From NCBI GenBank assembly GCA_031550755.1, contig JAVBOJ010000010.1, forward strand, positions 1 through 53,814: 53,814 nucleotides of DNA. Reading direction: 5' to 3'. The first letter of the stretch is position 1. Each line of letters opens with the position of its first letter. The DNA is from JAVBOJ01 sp031550755. Lineage in GTDB: Bacteria > Bacillota > Clostridia > Oscillospirales > UBA929. Position numbers and translations under genes: made by a program. The notes below the pieces were generated by a model. The model saw nothing but the letters and a program-made list of their open reading frames with translations, was not told where the DNA came from and did no database searches. Below are positions 23,947-32,016 of this stretch, piece by piece.

Positions 23947-24228
23947 TTAAACTAGGTATTCCATATAATGCCGCACCACGTCGCGCGCCCGGGCGATATG
24001 CCGGCAGACCACCGACGGATGCACGCCCCATAGGTCGGCAATCTCCTTTTGCGACAGCCCCTCGCCCACATGCAGGCGGAAGGCCTCCCGCTGGCGCTCG
24101 GTGAGCTCGCGGCGCATGACCCGGCTCATCAGAGCGCCGGTTTTTTGCCACAGCGCGGCGTTGTCCCCCTCGGAGTACAGCTCGCTCCACAGCGCCGCGC
24201 GGCGGCGGGCGTCCGGCGGCCGGCTCAT
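23947..24228 (-). CDS. Small sigma-region-4-like HTH protein
   Basis: 93 aa, start MSRPPDARRR after AGGAGG. The C-terminal half is a sigma-70 region 4 type helix-turn-helix: LTERQREAFRLHVGEGLSQK, EIADLWGVHPSVVCRHIARA. No region 2 is present, so it is not a full sigma factor. It overlaps the preceding gene by ATGA and is the last of a three-gene operon. Probably a DNA-binding regulator; target unknown. Confidence 0.7.
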   Translation of the reverse strand: MSRPPDARRRAALWSELYSEGDNAALWQKTGALMSRVMRRELTERQREAFRLHVGEGLSQKEIADLWGVHPSVVCRHIARARDVVRHYMEYLV

Positions 24229-24428
24229 GAGGTGCGCCTCCTGAGATAACGCTCGATTTGGGCGGCGGTGTCGCGCGCCTCCCGCCACATCTCATACAGC
24301 ATCTCGACGCGTTTTTGGCGGGCATAGGCCGGGGAGTCGTCCTCCGGCAGCCGCCGCACGGCTTTCAGCCGGCCATACAGCCGCTCGGCCTGAGCCTGGG
24401 ATTCGTCGCGCAGCGCCTCCAACGTCAC
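24225..24428 (-). CDS. Small helical protein of unknown function
   Basis: 67 aa, rich in R, E and A, predicted all-helical (LEALRDESQAQAERLYGRLK; YEMWREARDTAAQIERYLRR). GTG 24428 is chosen because GTGA overlaps the stop of the upstream gene and GAGGAGG lies about 7 nt ahead; a GTG at 24434 is the alternative. Middle gene of the three-gene operon. Not recognised. Confidence 0.6.
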   Translation of the reverse strand: MTLEALRDESQAQAERLYGRLKAVRRLPEDDSPAYARQKRVEMLYEMWREARDTAAQIERYLRRRTS

Positions 24429-24613
24429 GCCCACTCCTCCTCACGGCTCGGCGTCTGCCGCAGGCAGTCGGCAAAAAACATCTCGGCATAGCCGCCAAGG
24501 CAGTCGGGACAGACGATTTCTCCGCCGATCTCGTAGCACGGGTCGCCCGGATACAATGCGCAGCCATACCGGCACAGGCGCGTGGGCGGACGATTTTGTG
24601 GATCGGAAAACAT
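24425..24613 (-). CDS. Small cysteine-rich (zinc-ribbon-like) protein
   Basis: 62 aa. CRYGCALYPGDPCYEIGGEI-VCPDCLGGY has two CxxxC/CxxC-type pairs likely to hold zinc. Start M (MFSDPQNRPP) follows GAGGTG; the gene is first behind the promoter at 24679-24707. Similar tiny zinc proteins occur near small HTH genes in clostridial genomes and phages. Function unknown. Confidence 0.6.
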   Translation of the reverse strand: MFSDPQNRPPTRLCRYGCALYPGDPCYEIGGEIVCPDCLGGYAEMFFADCLRQTPSREEEWA

Positions 24614-24678
24614 ACAAACACCTCGATTCGTGTTGCTCAATCTCTTGTCGTATGTAAGTCTTTTTAGTTTCTGACTTC

Positions 24679-24707
24679 ACTATACTACACATAACGTGTA
24701 TCGTCAA
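24679..24707 (-). promoter_or_regulatory. Promoter with palindromic spacer
   Basis: Minus strand TTGACG (24707-24702), a 17-bp spacer and TATAGT (24684-24679). The spacer holds the dyad TACAC-ATAAC-GTGTA (24687-24701), well placed for a repressor, perhaps the HTH protein of the same operon (inference). Confidence 0.7.
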
Positions 24708-24826
24708 GCCAAAAACATTGAGATGGCGTAGCAAAACCCGCCGGTTTGTGATATACTTCAAAGTTGAGGACTGCTTCATTTATTGTGCGCTACTTTATTC
24801 TATTCAAAAAAAACGGAGGGACACCC

Positions 24827-26260
24827 ATGCGCAAAACAAAAATCGTGGCTACGCTCGGCCCGGCGACCGATTCGGAGGAAATCCTGCGCGGATTGCTCGA
24901 CGCCGGCATGGACGTGGCGCGCTTCAATTTTTCCCACGGAGATTATGAGGAGCAGGCCGCGCGGCTGGCGCTGGCCCGCGCGGTCGCGGTGGAAAAGGGC
25001 ATCCCGCTGGCCATGCTGGCCGATACCAAGGGGCCTGAGGTGCGGCTGGGTGTGTTTGAGGAGGGCCGCGTAACCCTGACCGAGGGGCAGAAATTTTCGC
25101 TGGTCACCGTCGATTGCAAGGGCGACGCCGCCCATGTGTCGGTGTCATACGCCGAGCTGCCGCGCGACGTGACGCGCGGGTCGCATATTTTGCTGGACGA
25201 CGGGCTCATTGAGCTGGCAGTGGACAGCGTGTCGGACACCGAGATCGTCACGACGGTGCTCAACGGCGGCGTCATCTCGTCGCGCAAGGGCGTCAACATT
25301 CCCGGCGCACAGCTCTCCATGCCGTTTCTCAGCAGCCGCGACCGCGCCGACCTGCGCTTTGTGGTGGAGCAGCGGTTTGATTTCATCGCGGCGTCGTTTA
25401 CCCGCTGCGCCGAGGACATCAAGGATCTGCGCGAGGAGCTGACGCGGCTGGACGGGGACTATATCCGCGTCATTGCCAAGATCGAAAACGCGCAGGGTGT
25501 CGCCAATATCGAGGAAATTCTGGCCGCCGCCGACGGCATTATGGTGGCGCGCGGCGATATGGGCGTGGAGATTCCGCTGGAAGAGCTGCCGATCATTCAA
25601 AAGGAGCTCATCAAAAAATGCTACCGCATGGGCAAGCAGGTCATCACGGCCACCCAGATGCTGGATTCCATGATGAAAAACCCCCGTCCCACCCGCGCCG
25701 AGACCTGCGACGTGGCCAACGCCATTTATGATGGCACCAGCGCCATCATGCTGTCGGGCGAAACCGCCGCCGGCAAGTATCCGGTCGAGGCGGTCAAAAC
25801 CATGGCGCGCATCGCGTTGCGCACCGAGCGGGACATAGACTACAAAAAACGCTTCCGCAACCGCGAACCGGACGAGCATCAGAACATCACGAGCGCCATT
25901 TCCCACGCCACCTGCACCACGGCGCACGATCTGGGCGCCGCCGCCATCATCACGGTCACCCAGTCGGGCGTCACGGCGCGCGGCATTTCCAAATACCGCC
26001 CGGCGGTGCCCATCATCTGCTGCAGTCCGCTCCCGCATGTCCAGCGGCAGATGAACATGTCGTGGGGCGTGTCCTCCCTGCTGACGACCGAGCAGAAAAG
26101 CAGCGACGAGCTGTTTGCCCAGGCGGTGGAGGTCTCGCAAAAGGCCGGGCTGATTCAGGACGGCGACCTGGTGGTGCTGACCGCCGGCCTGCCGCTGGGC
26201 AAAACCGGTACGACCAATATGCTGCGGGTGCATGTGGTGGGCGACCCGATCAGAGTGTAG
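24827..26260 (+). CDS. pyk: Pyruvate kinase
   Basis: 477 aa. Converts PEP and ADP to pyruvate and ATP, the last step of glycolysis. MRKTKIVATLGPATDSEEIL, RFNFSHGD, DTKGPEVRLG, the metal/catalytic block VIAKIENAQGVANIEEI, VARGDMGVEIP, and GKQVITATQMLDSM with RPTRAETCDVANAIYDGTSA. The C-terminal allosteric domain is complete; the extra PEP-utiliser domain seen in Bacillus is absent. Start follows GGAGGG (24815-24820), with an extended -10 TGATATACT near 24747-24756. Confidence 0.97.
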   Translation: MRKTKIVATLGPATDSEEILRGLLDAGMDVARFNFSHGDYEEQAARLALARAVAVEKGIPLAMLADTKGPEVRLGVFEEGRVTLTEGQKFSLVTVDCKGDAAHVSVSYAELPRDVTRGSHILLDDGLIELAVDSVSDTEIVTTVLNGGVISSRKGVNIPGAQLSMPFLSSRDRADLRFVVEQRFDFIAASFTRCAEDIKDLREELTRLDGDYIRVIAKIENAQGVANIEEILAAADGIMVARGDMGVEIPLEELPIIQKELIKKCYRMGKQVITATQMLDSMMKNPRPTRAETCDVANAIYDGTSAIMLSGETAAGKYPVEAVKTMARIALRTERDIDYKKRFRNREPDEHQNITSAISHATCTTAHDLGAAAIITVTQSGVTARGISKYRPAVPIICCSPLPHVQRQMNMSWGVSSLLTTEQKSSDELFAQAVEVSQKAGLIQDGDLVVLTAGLPLGKTGTTNMLRVHVVGDPIRV

Positions 26261-26291
26261 ATAACAGTTAACCGATAGCGGCGTCTCCCAG

Positions 26292-26310
26292 CCCCCTTTA
26301 TAAAAGGGGG
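26292..26310. repeat. Hairpin of the CCCCCTTT/AAAGGGGG intergenic repeat
   Basis: CCCCCTTT (26292-26299) pairs with AAAGGGGG (26303-26310); the flanks (CCAGC before, GGTGCCCCGAAGGGCCGGGG after) resemble the repeat found in longer form at 35412-35460 and inverted at 43543-43600. It may also end the pyk transcript. Confidence 0.55.
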
Positions 26311-26382
26311 TGCCCCGAAGGGCCGGGGGATTGCTCACTATTTTCCCGCCCTGCGGCATACAATAGAAAAAGGACGATTTCC

Positions 26383-27117
26383 ATGACCTTCCTGTCCGAA
26401 CACGCGCGGGCATTTCTCACCGCCAAGCCGTTTGCCCACCGGGGTCTGCATGACGGCACCGGCCTGTGTCCCGAAAACAGCCTGATCGCGGCGGCGCGTG
26501 CCGTCGAGGCGGGCTTTCCCATCGAGCTGGACGTGCGCCTGTCGCGCGACGGCGAGGTCGTGGTGTTTCATGACGCAACGCTTTTGCGCATGACCGGGGC
26601 GGACGGCGCGGTGGCCGACAAAACGTGGGCGGATCTGTCCGCCCTGCGGCTGTTGGGCGGCAGCCACGGCATCCCCCGGCTGGCGGATGTTTTGTCGCTG
26701 GTGGCCGGCCGGGTGCCGCTGCTGGTGGAGGTCAAGCAGGACGGACGGCCCGGCGCACTGGAAAAGCAGACGGCCTCTCTGCTGCAAGGCTATCGCGGAG
26801 ACGTTGCGGTGCAGTCGTTCAACCCGCTGACGGTCGGTTTTTTTGCCCGACACGCGCCCGGCCTCCCGCGCGGTCAGCTGGCCGATCTCAACGGCGGCGG
26901 CGTGGTGGGACGCCTCCTCTCGCGGTATTTTCTCAACGGGTTCAGCTGCCCGCAGTTTGTAGCGGTGCGCGTCTCCGCCCTGCCCCATGACAAAACAGCC
27001 GCCTTGCGCACCAGGGGCTTGCCGGTTTTGGGCTGGACGGTGCGGTCGGAGGAAGCGCGCAAAGCCTGCGCGCCGTACACCGACAATATTATTTTTGAAG
27101 GGTTTGTGCCGACGTGA
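26383..27117 (+). CDS. Glycerophosphodiester phosphodiesterase family protein
   Basis: 244 aa. Hydrolyses glycerophosphodiesters to glycerol-3-phosphate and an alcohol. AHRGLHDGTGLCPENSLIAA holds the catalytic H-R and E-N; IELDVRLSRDGEVVVFHDAT holds the E-x-D metal ligands and the second histidine. Short UgpQ-type, no signal peptide, so cytoplasmic. Its TGA overlaps the GTG start of the next gene (GTGA). Confidence 0.9.
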   Translation: MTFLSEHARAFLTAKPFAHRGLHDGTGLCPENSLIAAARAVEAGFPIELDVRLSRDGEVVVFHDATLLRMTGADGAVADKTWADLSALRLLGGSHGIPRLADVLSLVAGRVPLLVEVKQDGRPGALEKQTASLLQGYRGDVAVQSFNPLTVGFFARHAPGLPRGQLADLNGGGVVGRLLSRYFLNGFSCPQFVAVRVSALPHDKTAALRTRGLPVLGWTVRSEEARKACAPYTDNIIFEGFVPT

Positions 27118-27902
27118 CAACGCCCGGGACGTTTTTTCATACCGCGAGCGACGGCGCGCGTCTGCATATCACGCTGTGGACGCCGGAGGACGCCCCGCGC
27201 GGCGTTGTTGTGCTGGTGCACGGCTACGGCGAGCACGCCGGGCGGTATGCCGGCGCGGCGGAATTTTTCGCGGGCAAGGGGCTGGCGGTGCTGATCCCGG
27301 ATCAGCGCGGATACGGAAAAACGCCGGGCAAGCCCGGCGTGGTGCGCGGCGGATATCGGCGGCTGCTGGCGGATGTCTCCGAGCTGTGCGCGTTGGCGCG
27401 CAAACGTTTCCCAAATGTGCCGCTGTTATTGTACGGCCATTCCATGGGCGGCAACATCGCGCTACGCTTCGCCCGAGCCCATGCCGGGGCGCTGGCCGCC
27501 GTGACGGCGTCCGCGCCGTGGCTGCGATTGTACCGCGAAAAGCCGCGCCCGCTGGTGTGGCTGTCGCGCGCGGTGGGGACGGTGTTCCCCGGCTTCACCT
27601 TCCGCACGCCGGTTCAGGGGAGCGCCCCGAAACGGTACAAAGCCATGAGCGGCCGGGTGGCCGGCGAGGTGGTCGCCCAAGGGCGGAAGCTGCTGCGGGA
27701 CAAAGAAGTCTTTCCGATTCCGGCGCTCGTGCTAATCGCCGGGGAGGACCGCGTGGTGCAAAACGCGGCCATTGAACAGTGGGCGACCCAAGCCGGCGCG
27801 GAGGTGCGGCGGTATCCCGGCTTTTCCCATGAGCTGCACGGCGCGGAGGACGCCGCGCGGGTATTCGCTGACGTCTGGGGCTTCTGGGAACGGTTTTGCT
27901 GA
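27114..27902 (+). CDS. Alpha/beta hydrolase (monoacylglycerol-lipase-like)
   Basis: 262 aa from GTG 27114. Oxyanion HGYGEHAGRY, nucleophile elbow GHSMGG, acid in LIAGEDRVVQ and histidine in FSHELHG make a complete catalytic set. The HGxGEHxxRY motif is the mark of the lysophospholipase/monoglyceride-lipase group. Translationally coupled to the glycerophosphodiesterase, so both probably act in lipid turnover: one frees acyl chains, the other the head group (inference). Confidence 0.88.
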   Translation: MTTPGTFFHTASDGARLHITLWTPEDAPRGVVVLVHGYGEHAGRYAGAAEFFAGKGLAVLIPDQRGYGKTPGKPGVVRGGYRRLLADVSELCALARKRFPNVPLLLYGHSMGGNIALRFARAHAGALAAVTASAPWLRLYREKPRPLVWLSRAVGTVFPGFTFRTPVQGSAPKRYKAMSGRVAGEVVAQGRKLLRDKEVFPIPALVLIAGEDRVVQNAAIEQWATQAGAEVRRYPGFSHELHGAEDAARVFADVWGFWERFC

Positions 27903-27953
27903 CGACAAAGATTGACAGACAGTCCGCGATTCGGTATACAGACAAAAAGAAGT

Positions 27954-27990
27954 AACCGCCCCCCGGCCAAGGCAGGCGGTTGCTCTTTTT
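27954..27990 (+). terminator. Rho-independent terminator
   Basis: AACCGCC (27954-27960) and GGCGGTT (27975-27981), extended by inner C/G pairs, followed by CTCTTTTT (27983-27990). Ends the GDPD-hydrolase unit. Confidence 0.85.
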
Positions 27991-28123
27991 AGATAACCTT
28001 CACCTGAGCGCACCGTTCCAAACGGACTGCCCTCACCGTGAGTATACCACTTTTCGCGGGAAAGTCAGCCCCCGGGGAGTGGATTTTTCTATATTTGAGC
28101 ATGGAGGAAAGGACGGGCATCTC

Positions 28124-28891
28124 TTGGATCAACCTGTATTTATGGCGCTGCTGGGCGGACTGTACACCTGGGGCATGACCGCGCTGGGCGGCGCGGCGGT
28201 ATTTTTCTTCAAAAACATCAACCAAAAGCTGCTCAGCATCATGCTGGGCTTTGCCGCCGGCGTGATGATCGCGGCGTCCTTTTGGTCGCTTTTGCTGCCG
28301 GCACTGGAAATGGGCATGGCGCCACTTTGGATCCTGCTGGGATTTTTGAGCGGCGGGGCGTTTTTGTACGCCGCCGACCATATTTTGCCGCATCTGCACA
28401 ATCTGCCGGGCGCGGAGCCGGAGGGCATCAAATCGGGCTGGCGGCGCAGTGTGCTGCTGATTATGGCCATTACCCTGCACAACATCCCGGAGGGACTGGC
28501 CTTCGGCGTGGCGTTCGGCTCCATGGCCGCCCATCCCGACGCCCAAACCACCGCCATGGCGCTGACCATCGGCATCGGCATCCAGAACTTCCCCGAGGGG
28601 GCGGCGGTGTCCATCCCCTTGCGCCGGGAGGGCATGTCGCGCTCGCGCAGCTTTTTCTACTCCCAACTGTCCGGTCTGGTAGAGCCCATCGCCGCCGTCA
28701 TCGGCGCGCTGTTGGCCGTCACCATGACCTCTATTTTGCCGTTTATGCTGGCGTTTGCCGCCGGCGCGATGATTTTTGTGGTGGTGGAGGAGCTCATCCC
28801 CGAGGCGCAGAGCGAACAGGGCGGCCACGGCGGCACCATCGGCGCCATGCTCGGCTTCGGGCTGATGATGCTGCTGGATACGCTGTTTTAG
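28124..28891 (+). CDS. ZIP-family metal transporter (ZupT/GufA-like)
   Basis: 255 aa, eight hydrophobic helices. The two metal-site helices are clear: ALTLHNIPEGLAFGVAFG-type (HNIPEGLAFG) and IGIQNFPEGAAVSIPL, with EPIAAVIGALLAV after. GufA-type proteins replace one histidine of ZupT by N/Q, as here (QNFPEG). Import of zinc or other divalent metal expected. TTG 28124 is chosen because GGAGGAAAGGA ends 10 nt ahead; ATG 28142 is the alternative. Confidence 0.9.
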   Translation: MDQPVFMALLGGLYTWGMTALGGAAVFFFKNINQKLLSIMLGFAAGVMIAASFWSLLLPALEMGMAPLWILLGFLSGGAFLYAADHILPHLHNLPGAEPEGIKSGWRRSVLLIMAITLHNIPEGLAFGVAFGSMAAHPDAQTTAMALTIGIGIQNFPEGAAVSIPLRREGMSRSRSFFYSQLSGLVEPIAAVIGALLAVTMTSILPFMLAFAAGAMIFVVVEELIPEAQSEQGGHGGTIGAMLGFGLMMLLDTLF

Positions 28892-28904
28892 ATGCCGACA
28901 AACC

Positions 28905-28927
28905 GGGCGAACACGGTTCGCCCCTGC
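28905..28927. repeat. Intergenic palindromic repeat, GGGCGAAC family, copy 1
   Basis: GGGCGAACACGGTTCGCCCC core. Other copies at 33781-33806, 35469-35491, 37750-37775 and 45722-45744. Confidence 0.75.
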
Positions 28928-29032
28928 GCGACGCCGTGTCGTCGAGCGCTTCTTTTTTTGATAAAACCCGTGCAATTTTTCATTTTTGTGGTACAATAGA
29001 GGACACCATCTCACAGAGGAAGGGGCAGGCGC

Positions 29033-29791
29033 ATGAAAAAAATCTATGTGCCCATGATCCGGTTTGGCGACCGGGAGTTCGACGAGGGATACATCGGCTG
29101 GGGCTTCAACAGCTATGAGGATCAAATGCGCGACGCGCAAGCGGTTCTGACGCTGGTCGGCCGCCGCAACATAAAGATCCTCGACCTGGCCTGCGGACTG
29201 GGCATCTACCACAAGCTGTGGCTGGAAAACGGCCATACGGTGGTGGGCTCGGATCTGTCCGAGACCTTTATTTTCATGGCAAACAACACAAACGGCTCCT
29301 ACCCCAACGCATCGTACCGGGTAGAAAACTATTACGACCTGTCCGATCAGGACGAATATGACCTCGTCACCCTGATGGACACGCCGATTGAGGACGCCGA
29401 GCTGCCCACGCGGGTGTTCCGCGCGCTGAAGCCCGGCGGAGAGTTTTTGTTCCAGATCGCCAACCCCGCCTATCCGCATCCGCGCGGGCAGGTGGGGGTC
29501 AACCGCCGGGACTGGAAAGAGATGGAGGATCATTCCCTGCTGCTCACCCGGCATGAGTACAATGCCGACATCGACCGGTGGGAATATGAGGAATGGCATG
29601 TGGACATCGAGCGGGCGGAGATCGTCGTGGAGCACAGCTTTTCGCATATTTTGACCTTTGCCCAGACGGTGGACGTCCTCCGGCAGGCCGGGTTTTCCCG
29701 CATCGGGTTCTACGGCCCGGACGGCGCGCCCTATGCCGAGGGCAACACCGAGCATCGGAATTATTTCGCGCTGGCGTATAAGTCACAGTAG
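29033..29791 (+). CDS. Class I SAM-dependent methyltransferase
   Basis: 252 aa. Motif I ILDLACGLGIYHKLWLENGH with VVGSDLSETFI (motif II), and the LVTLMDTPIEDAELPTRVFR / LKPGGEFLFQI pair are the Rossmann methyltransferase core. C-terminal half WEYEEWHVDIERAEIVVEHS and FSRIGFYGPDG form a substrate lid region. Small-molecule target unknown. AGAGGAAGGGG precedes the ATG. Confidence 0.83.
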   Translation: MKKIYVPMIRFGDREFDEGYIGWGFNSYEDQMRDAQAVLTLVGRRNIKILDLACGLGIYHKLWLENGHTVVGSDLSETFIFMANNTNGSYPNASYRVENYYDLSDQDEYDLVTLMDTPIEDAELPTRVFRALKPGGEFLFQIANPAYPHPRGQVGVNRRDWKEMEDHSLLLTRHEYNADIDRWEYEEWHVDIERAEIVVEHSFSHILTFAQTVDVLRQAGFSRIGFYGPDGAPYAEGNTEHRNYFALAYKSQ

Positions 29792-29800
29792 GGGCAACCA

Positions 29801-29831
29801 TCCCTATCTGTTATCTGTTATCCGTCATCTG
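29801..29831. repeat. Intergenic ATCTGTTATCTGTT repeat, copy 1
   Basis: CCCTATCTGTTATCTGTT at 29802-29819 plus degenerate continuation. Further copies at 33829-33870 and 45811-45840. It supplies the last codons (MTDNR) of the regulator gene 29811-30971. Confidence 0.7.
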
Positions 29832-30971
29832 CTCCCCGCCTTCCTCCCCCATCAGGCGATACAGGGTGGACAGCCCGATGCCCAACTCGCGGGCGGCTTT
29901 CCGTTTGCCCTCCAAGGTGTTGCCGTGGACGGCGAGCGCCGCCTCGATCCTCTCCTTGATAAACCCGCGCCGCAAACGGCGCAGCGGGCCCGGGGTGGAC
30001 GCCGCCGAAAGCGGCAGGTGCGCGGCCTTGATTTTGCCGCCGGGGCAGGTAATCGCCGCCTCGATGACGGCCTCCTCCAGCTGCCGGAGGTTGCCCGGCC
30101 ATCCGTAGGTCGTCATGGCGCGGCGGGCCTCCTCTTCAAAGCCGGTGACCGGCTGCTCTCCCATGGAAAAGACCCGTTGGAGGAAATAATCGGCGGCCGG
30201 CGGAACGTCCTCCGGGCGAGCGCGCAGCGGCGCGAGCTCCACGCAGCTTCCGGCCAAAATTTCCAGCCCCAGCAAGGCGTCGGCGCAGTTTTGCGGGAGT
30301 CCCGCCATAAACCGCACGGCGCTTTTGAATACCAGCGGATACAGGGTCTCGATCTGCGTGGGCGTCAGCGCTTCGGCGTCGGGCAGGTAGACCGTACCGC
30401 CCCGACCCTCTCCCAGCGCGGCGCACAGGGAGGCAAACCAATCGTCCCCCGTCTGTTCCACGGCGGAAAACGGCTTGTCATGACCTTGGCGCAAATGCAG
30501 ATTGAAGGCGAAATCCTCCTTGCCGACGCCCTCCTCGCCGAGGAAAAACACCGGACAGGACAGTCTCGCCAGCCGGCTCATGCGCCGCTCGGTTTCCTGC
30601 ATGACGGGGCTTTTGGTGGGAATTTCGTCGTATCGGCTGCCTTCTTTTTTGGCGTCCGGCTTGAATAAGCATAGAATCCCCACCGATTCGCGCCCGGCCT
30701 TGACCGGATAAAACTCGGCCAGCCCGGTGAGCATGGCACCGTTTTCCCCCGGCAGGCTGACACGCGCGGCCGATTCCTTTTGGGTTTTGAGGCAGGTCAA
30801 AAGCGCCGGCTCGTCGGTGAGATCCACATCGTACAGAGATGGCGTGAGCGCCTCTCCGCGGGAATTGACATACACCGCGTCCCCTTGCCGGTTCATCAGA
30901 GCCGCCGGATAGGGCAGCGCGTCGAGCACCCCGAATAAAAGATCCTGTTCCATCTGTTGATAGTCGCTCAT
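29811..30971 (-). CDS. PAS domain, degenerate sigma-54-type AAA and Fis HTH regulator
   Basis: 386 aa. PAS-like sensor at about 12-105 (LDALPYPAALMNRQGDAVYV), an AAA domain resembling NtrC proteins at about 118-322, and a Fis-type HTH at 340-374 (GKRKAARELGIGLSTLYRLM). The AAA part keeps YGWPGNLRQLEEAV (289-302) but is degraded elsewhere: Walker A is GEEGVGKEDF (145-154), Walker B reads GGTVYLPDAEAL instead of GGTLFLDEI, and the GAFTGA loop that contacts sigma-54 is missing. It therefore probably cannot activate sigma-54 and works as a DNA-binding sensor. It is divergent from three tandem CPBP protease genes, which may be its targets (inference). Confidence 0.82.
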   Translation of the reverse strand: MSDYQQMEQDLLFGVLDALPYPAALMNRQGDAVYVNSRGEALTPSLYDVDLTDEPALLTCLKTQKESAARVSLPGENGAMLTGLAEFYPVKAGRESVGILCLFKPDAKKEGSRYDEIPTKSPVMQETERRMSRLARLSCPVFFLGEEGVGKEDFAFNLHLRQGHDKPFSAVEQTGDDWFASLCAALGEGRGGTVYLPDAEALTPTQIETLYPLVFKSAVRFMAGLPQNCADALLGLEILAGSCVELAPLRARPEDVPPAADYFLQRVFSMGEQPVTGFEEEARRAMTTYGWPGNLRQLEEAVIEAAITCPGGKIKAAHLPLSAASTPGPLRRLRRGFIKERIEAALAVHGNTLEGKRKAARELGIGLSTLYRLMGEEGGEQMTDNR

Positions 30972-30999
30972 AGCTTGCCTACCTCCGCAATACAGTCTC

Positions 31000-31019
31000 G
31001 AAAAGGCTGCGGCCTTTTC
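31000..31019. promoter_or_regulatory. Palindrome in the regulator/CPBP divergent region
   Basis: GAAAAGGC (31000-31007) and GCCTTTTC (31012-31019) are perfectly complementary with a 4-nt loop, 28 bp from the regulator start. A second G/C-rich dyad lies at about 31041-31073 (CCCC..GCGCA / TGCGC..GGGG). Possible binding sites for the divergent regulator; no clear -35/-10 was found here. Confidence 0.4.
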
Positions 31020-31106
31020 ATCGAATTGAGCATAGGGAAACCCCCTGCGGCGCAGTGGTTGCGCCTGCGGGGCAAATCAATTTTGGACAACGGGGAGAGC
31101 TGAGAT

Positions 31107-31958
31107 ATGAAAAAACGTCTGTCCGCGCTGGGTTTTGGGTTCCTGTATCCCATTTCGTACGCCGTGCTGCAATTTCTGACCGCGTTTGTGGCCGTCTTCG
31201 CCTACACAGTCCTGCATATCAACAGCGTCACGCAGGAGGAGCTTACCGCCTTTACGGTGAATATCTCCCTGCCGATGGTGATGGTGTCGGCGGCTCTCCT
31301 GATTTTCGGGACGGCGGGGATCTACCGCCTGTGCAAGCGCTCTTTTTGGCGGGAAACCAGGCTGACGGTCAAGCCGCGCCTTGTCGGCAAGCTGCTCCTG
31401 GGCGGCATCGGGCTCAATGTCCTGACCATCGCGCTCATGCGGATCATCCCGCTGCCGGCGGCCGAAACGGCCAATTACGAAGGGCTCATGCAGACCTTGA
31501 TGGGCGGCGGCTTGCTGCTGGCCCTGCCGATCGTCTGGTTTGTCGCGCCGGTGGCCGAGGAGATCGTCTTTCGCGGGCTTTCGTACACGGCGCTGCGGCG
31601 GGGCTTGCCGGTCTGGCTGTCGGTGCTCCTGTCGGCAATGCTGTTCGGCGCGGTGCATTTTAATTGGATCCAGAGTACATACGCCACCCTGCTGGGCGTC
31701 GCGCTGGCGCTTTGCTTCCACTGGAGCGGTAGCCTGTGGGCGCCGATTCTCCTGCATGTATCGTACAACAGCTCGGGCAATCTGGTGGGCAATCTGCTGA
31801 TCGGCGCGGAAACCCCGCTGTTTTTGATCATCGTCTGGGGTGTTTTGGGCGCAGCCCTTGCGGTCTGGTGCCTGTTTGAGGTATACTGGGAGCGGTCTTG
31901 TGAAACGGGAGCCGTTTCACAAGAATTATATCATAAGGATGCTTCTCCGGCGGAATGA
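31107..31958 (+). CDS. CPBP-family intramembrane metalloprotease, copy 1
   Basis: 283 aa, about eight membrane helices. Motif 1 APVAEEIVFRGLSYTAL (EExxxR), motif 2 FGAVHFN and motif 3 HVSYNSSGNL are the three CPBP/ABI signatures. Members act as CAAX-type prenyl proteases or in bacteriocin self-immunity. Ribosome binding site CGGGGAGAG. First of three paralogous genes in a row. A perfect 12-bp inverted repeat (31897-31923) lies inside its last codons, after the last helix. Confidence 0.88.
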   Translation: MKKRLSALGFGFLYPISYAVLQFLTAFVAVFAYTVLHINSVTQEELTAFTVNISLPMVMVSAALLIFGTAGIYRLCKRSFWRETRLTVKPRLVGKLLLGGIGLNVLTIALMRIIPLPAAETANYEGLMQTLMGGGLLLALPIVWFVAPVAEEIVFRGLSYTALRRGLPVWLSVLLSAMLFGAVHFNWIQSTYATLLGVALALCFHWSGSLWAPILLHVSYNSSGNLVGNLLIGAETPLFLIIVWGVLGAALAVWCLFEVYWERSCETGAVSQELYHKDASPAE

Positions 31959-32016
31959 ATCCGACTGCGAAACAAAAAAGGCACGGAAGAAAATTTCACA
32001 AAAGGAGTGGTTCCTC

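Noticed and set aside
27989..29755. 588-codon minus-strand frame opposite the ZIP and methyltransferase genes
   Set aside because: Both plus-strand genes have clear family motifs and ribosome binding sites; the antisense frame has none.
31897..31923. parS site
   Set aside because: GTGAAAC and GTTTCAC are present but in the reverse order of parS (TGTTTCAC-GTGAAACA), with a 3-nt gap; it does not fit.
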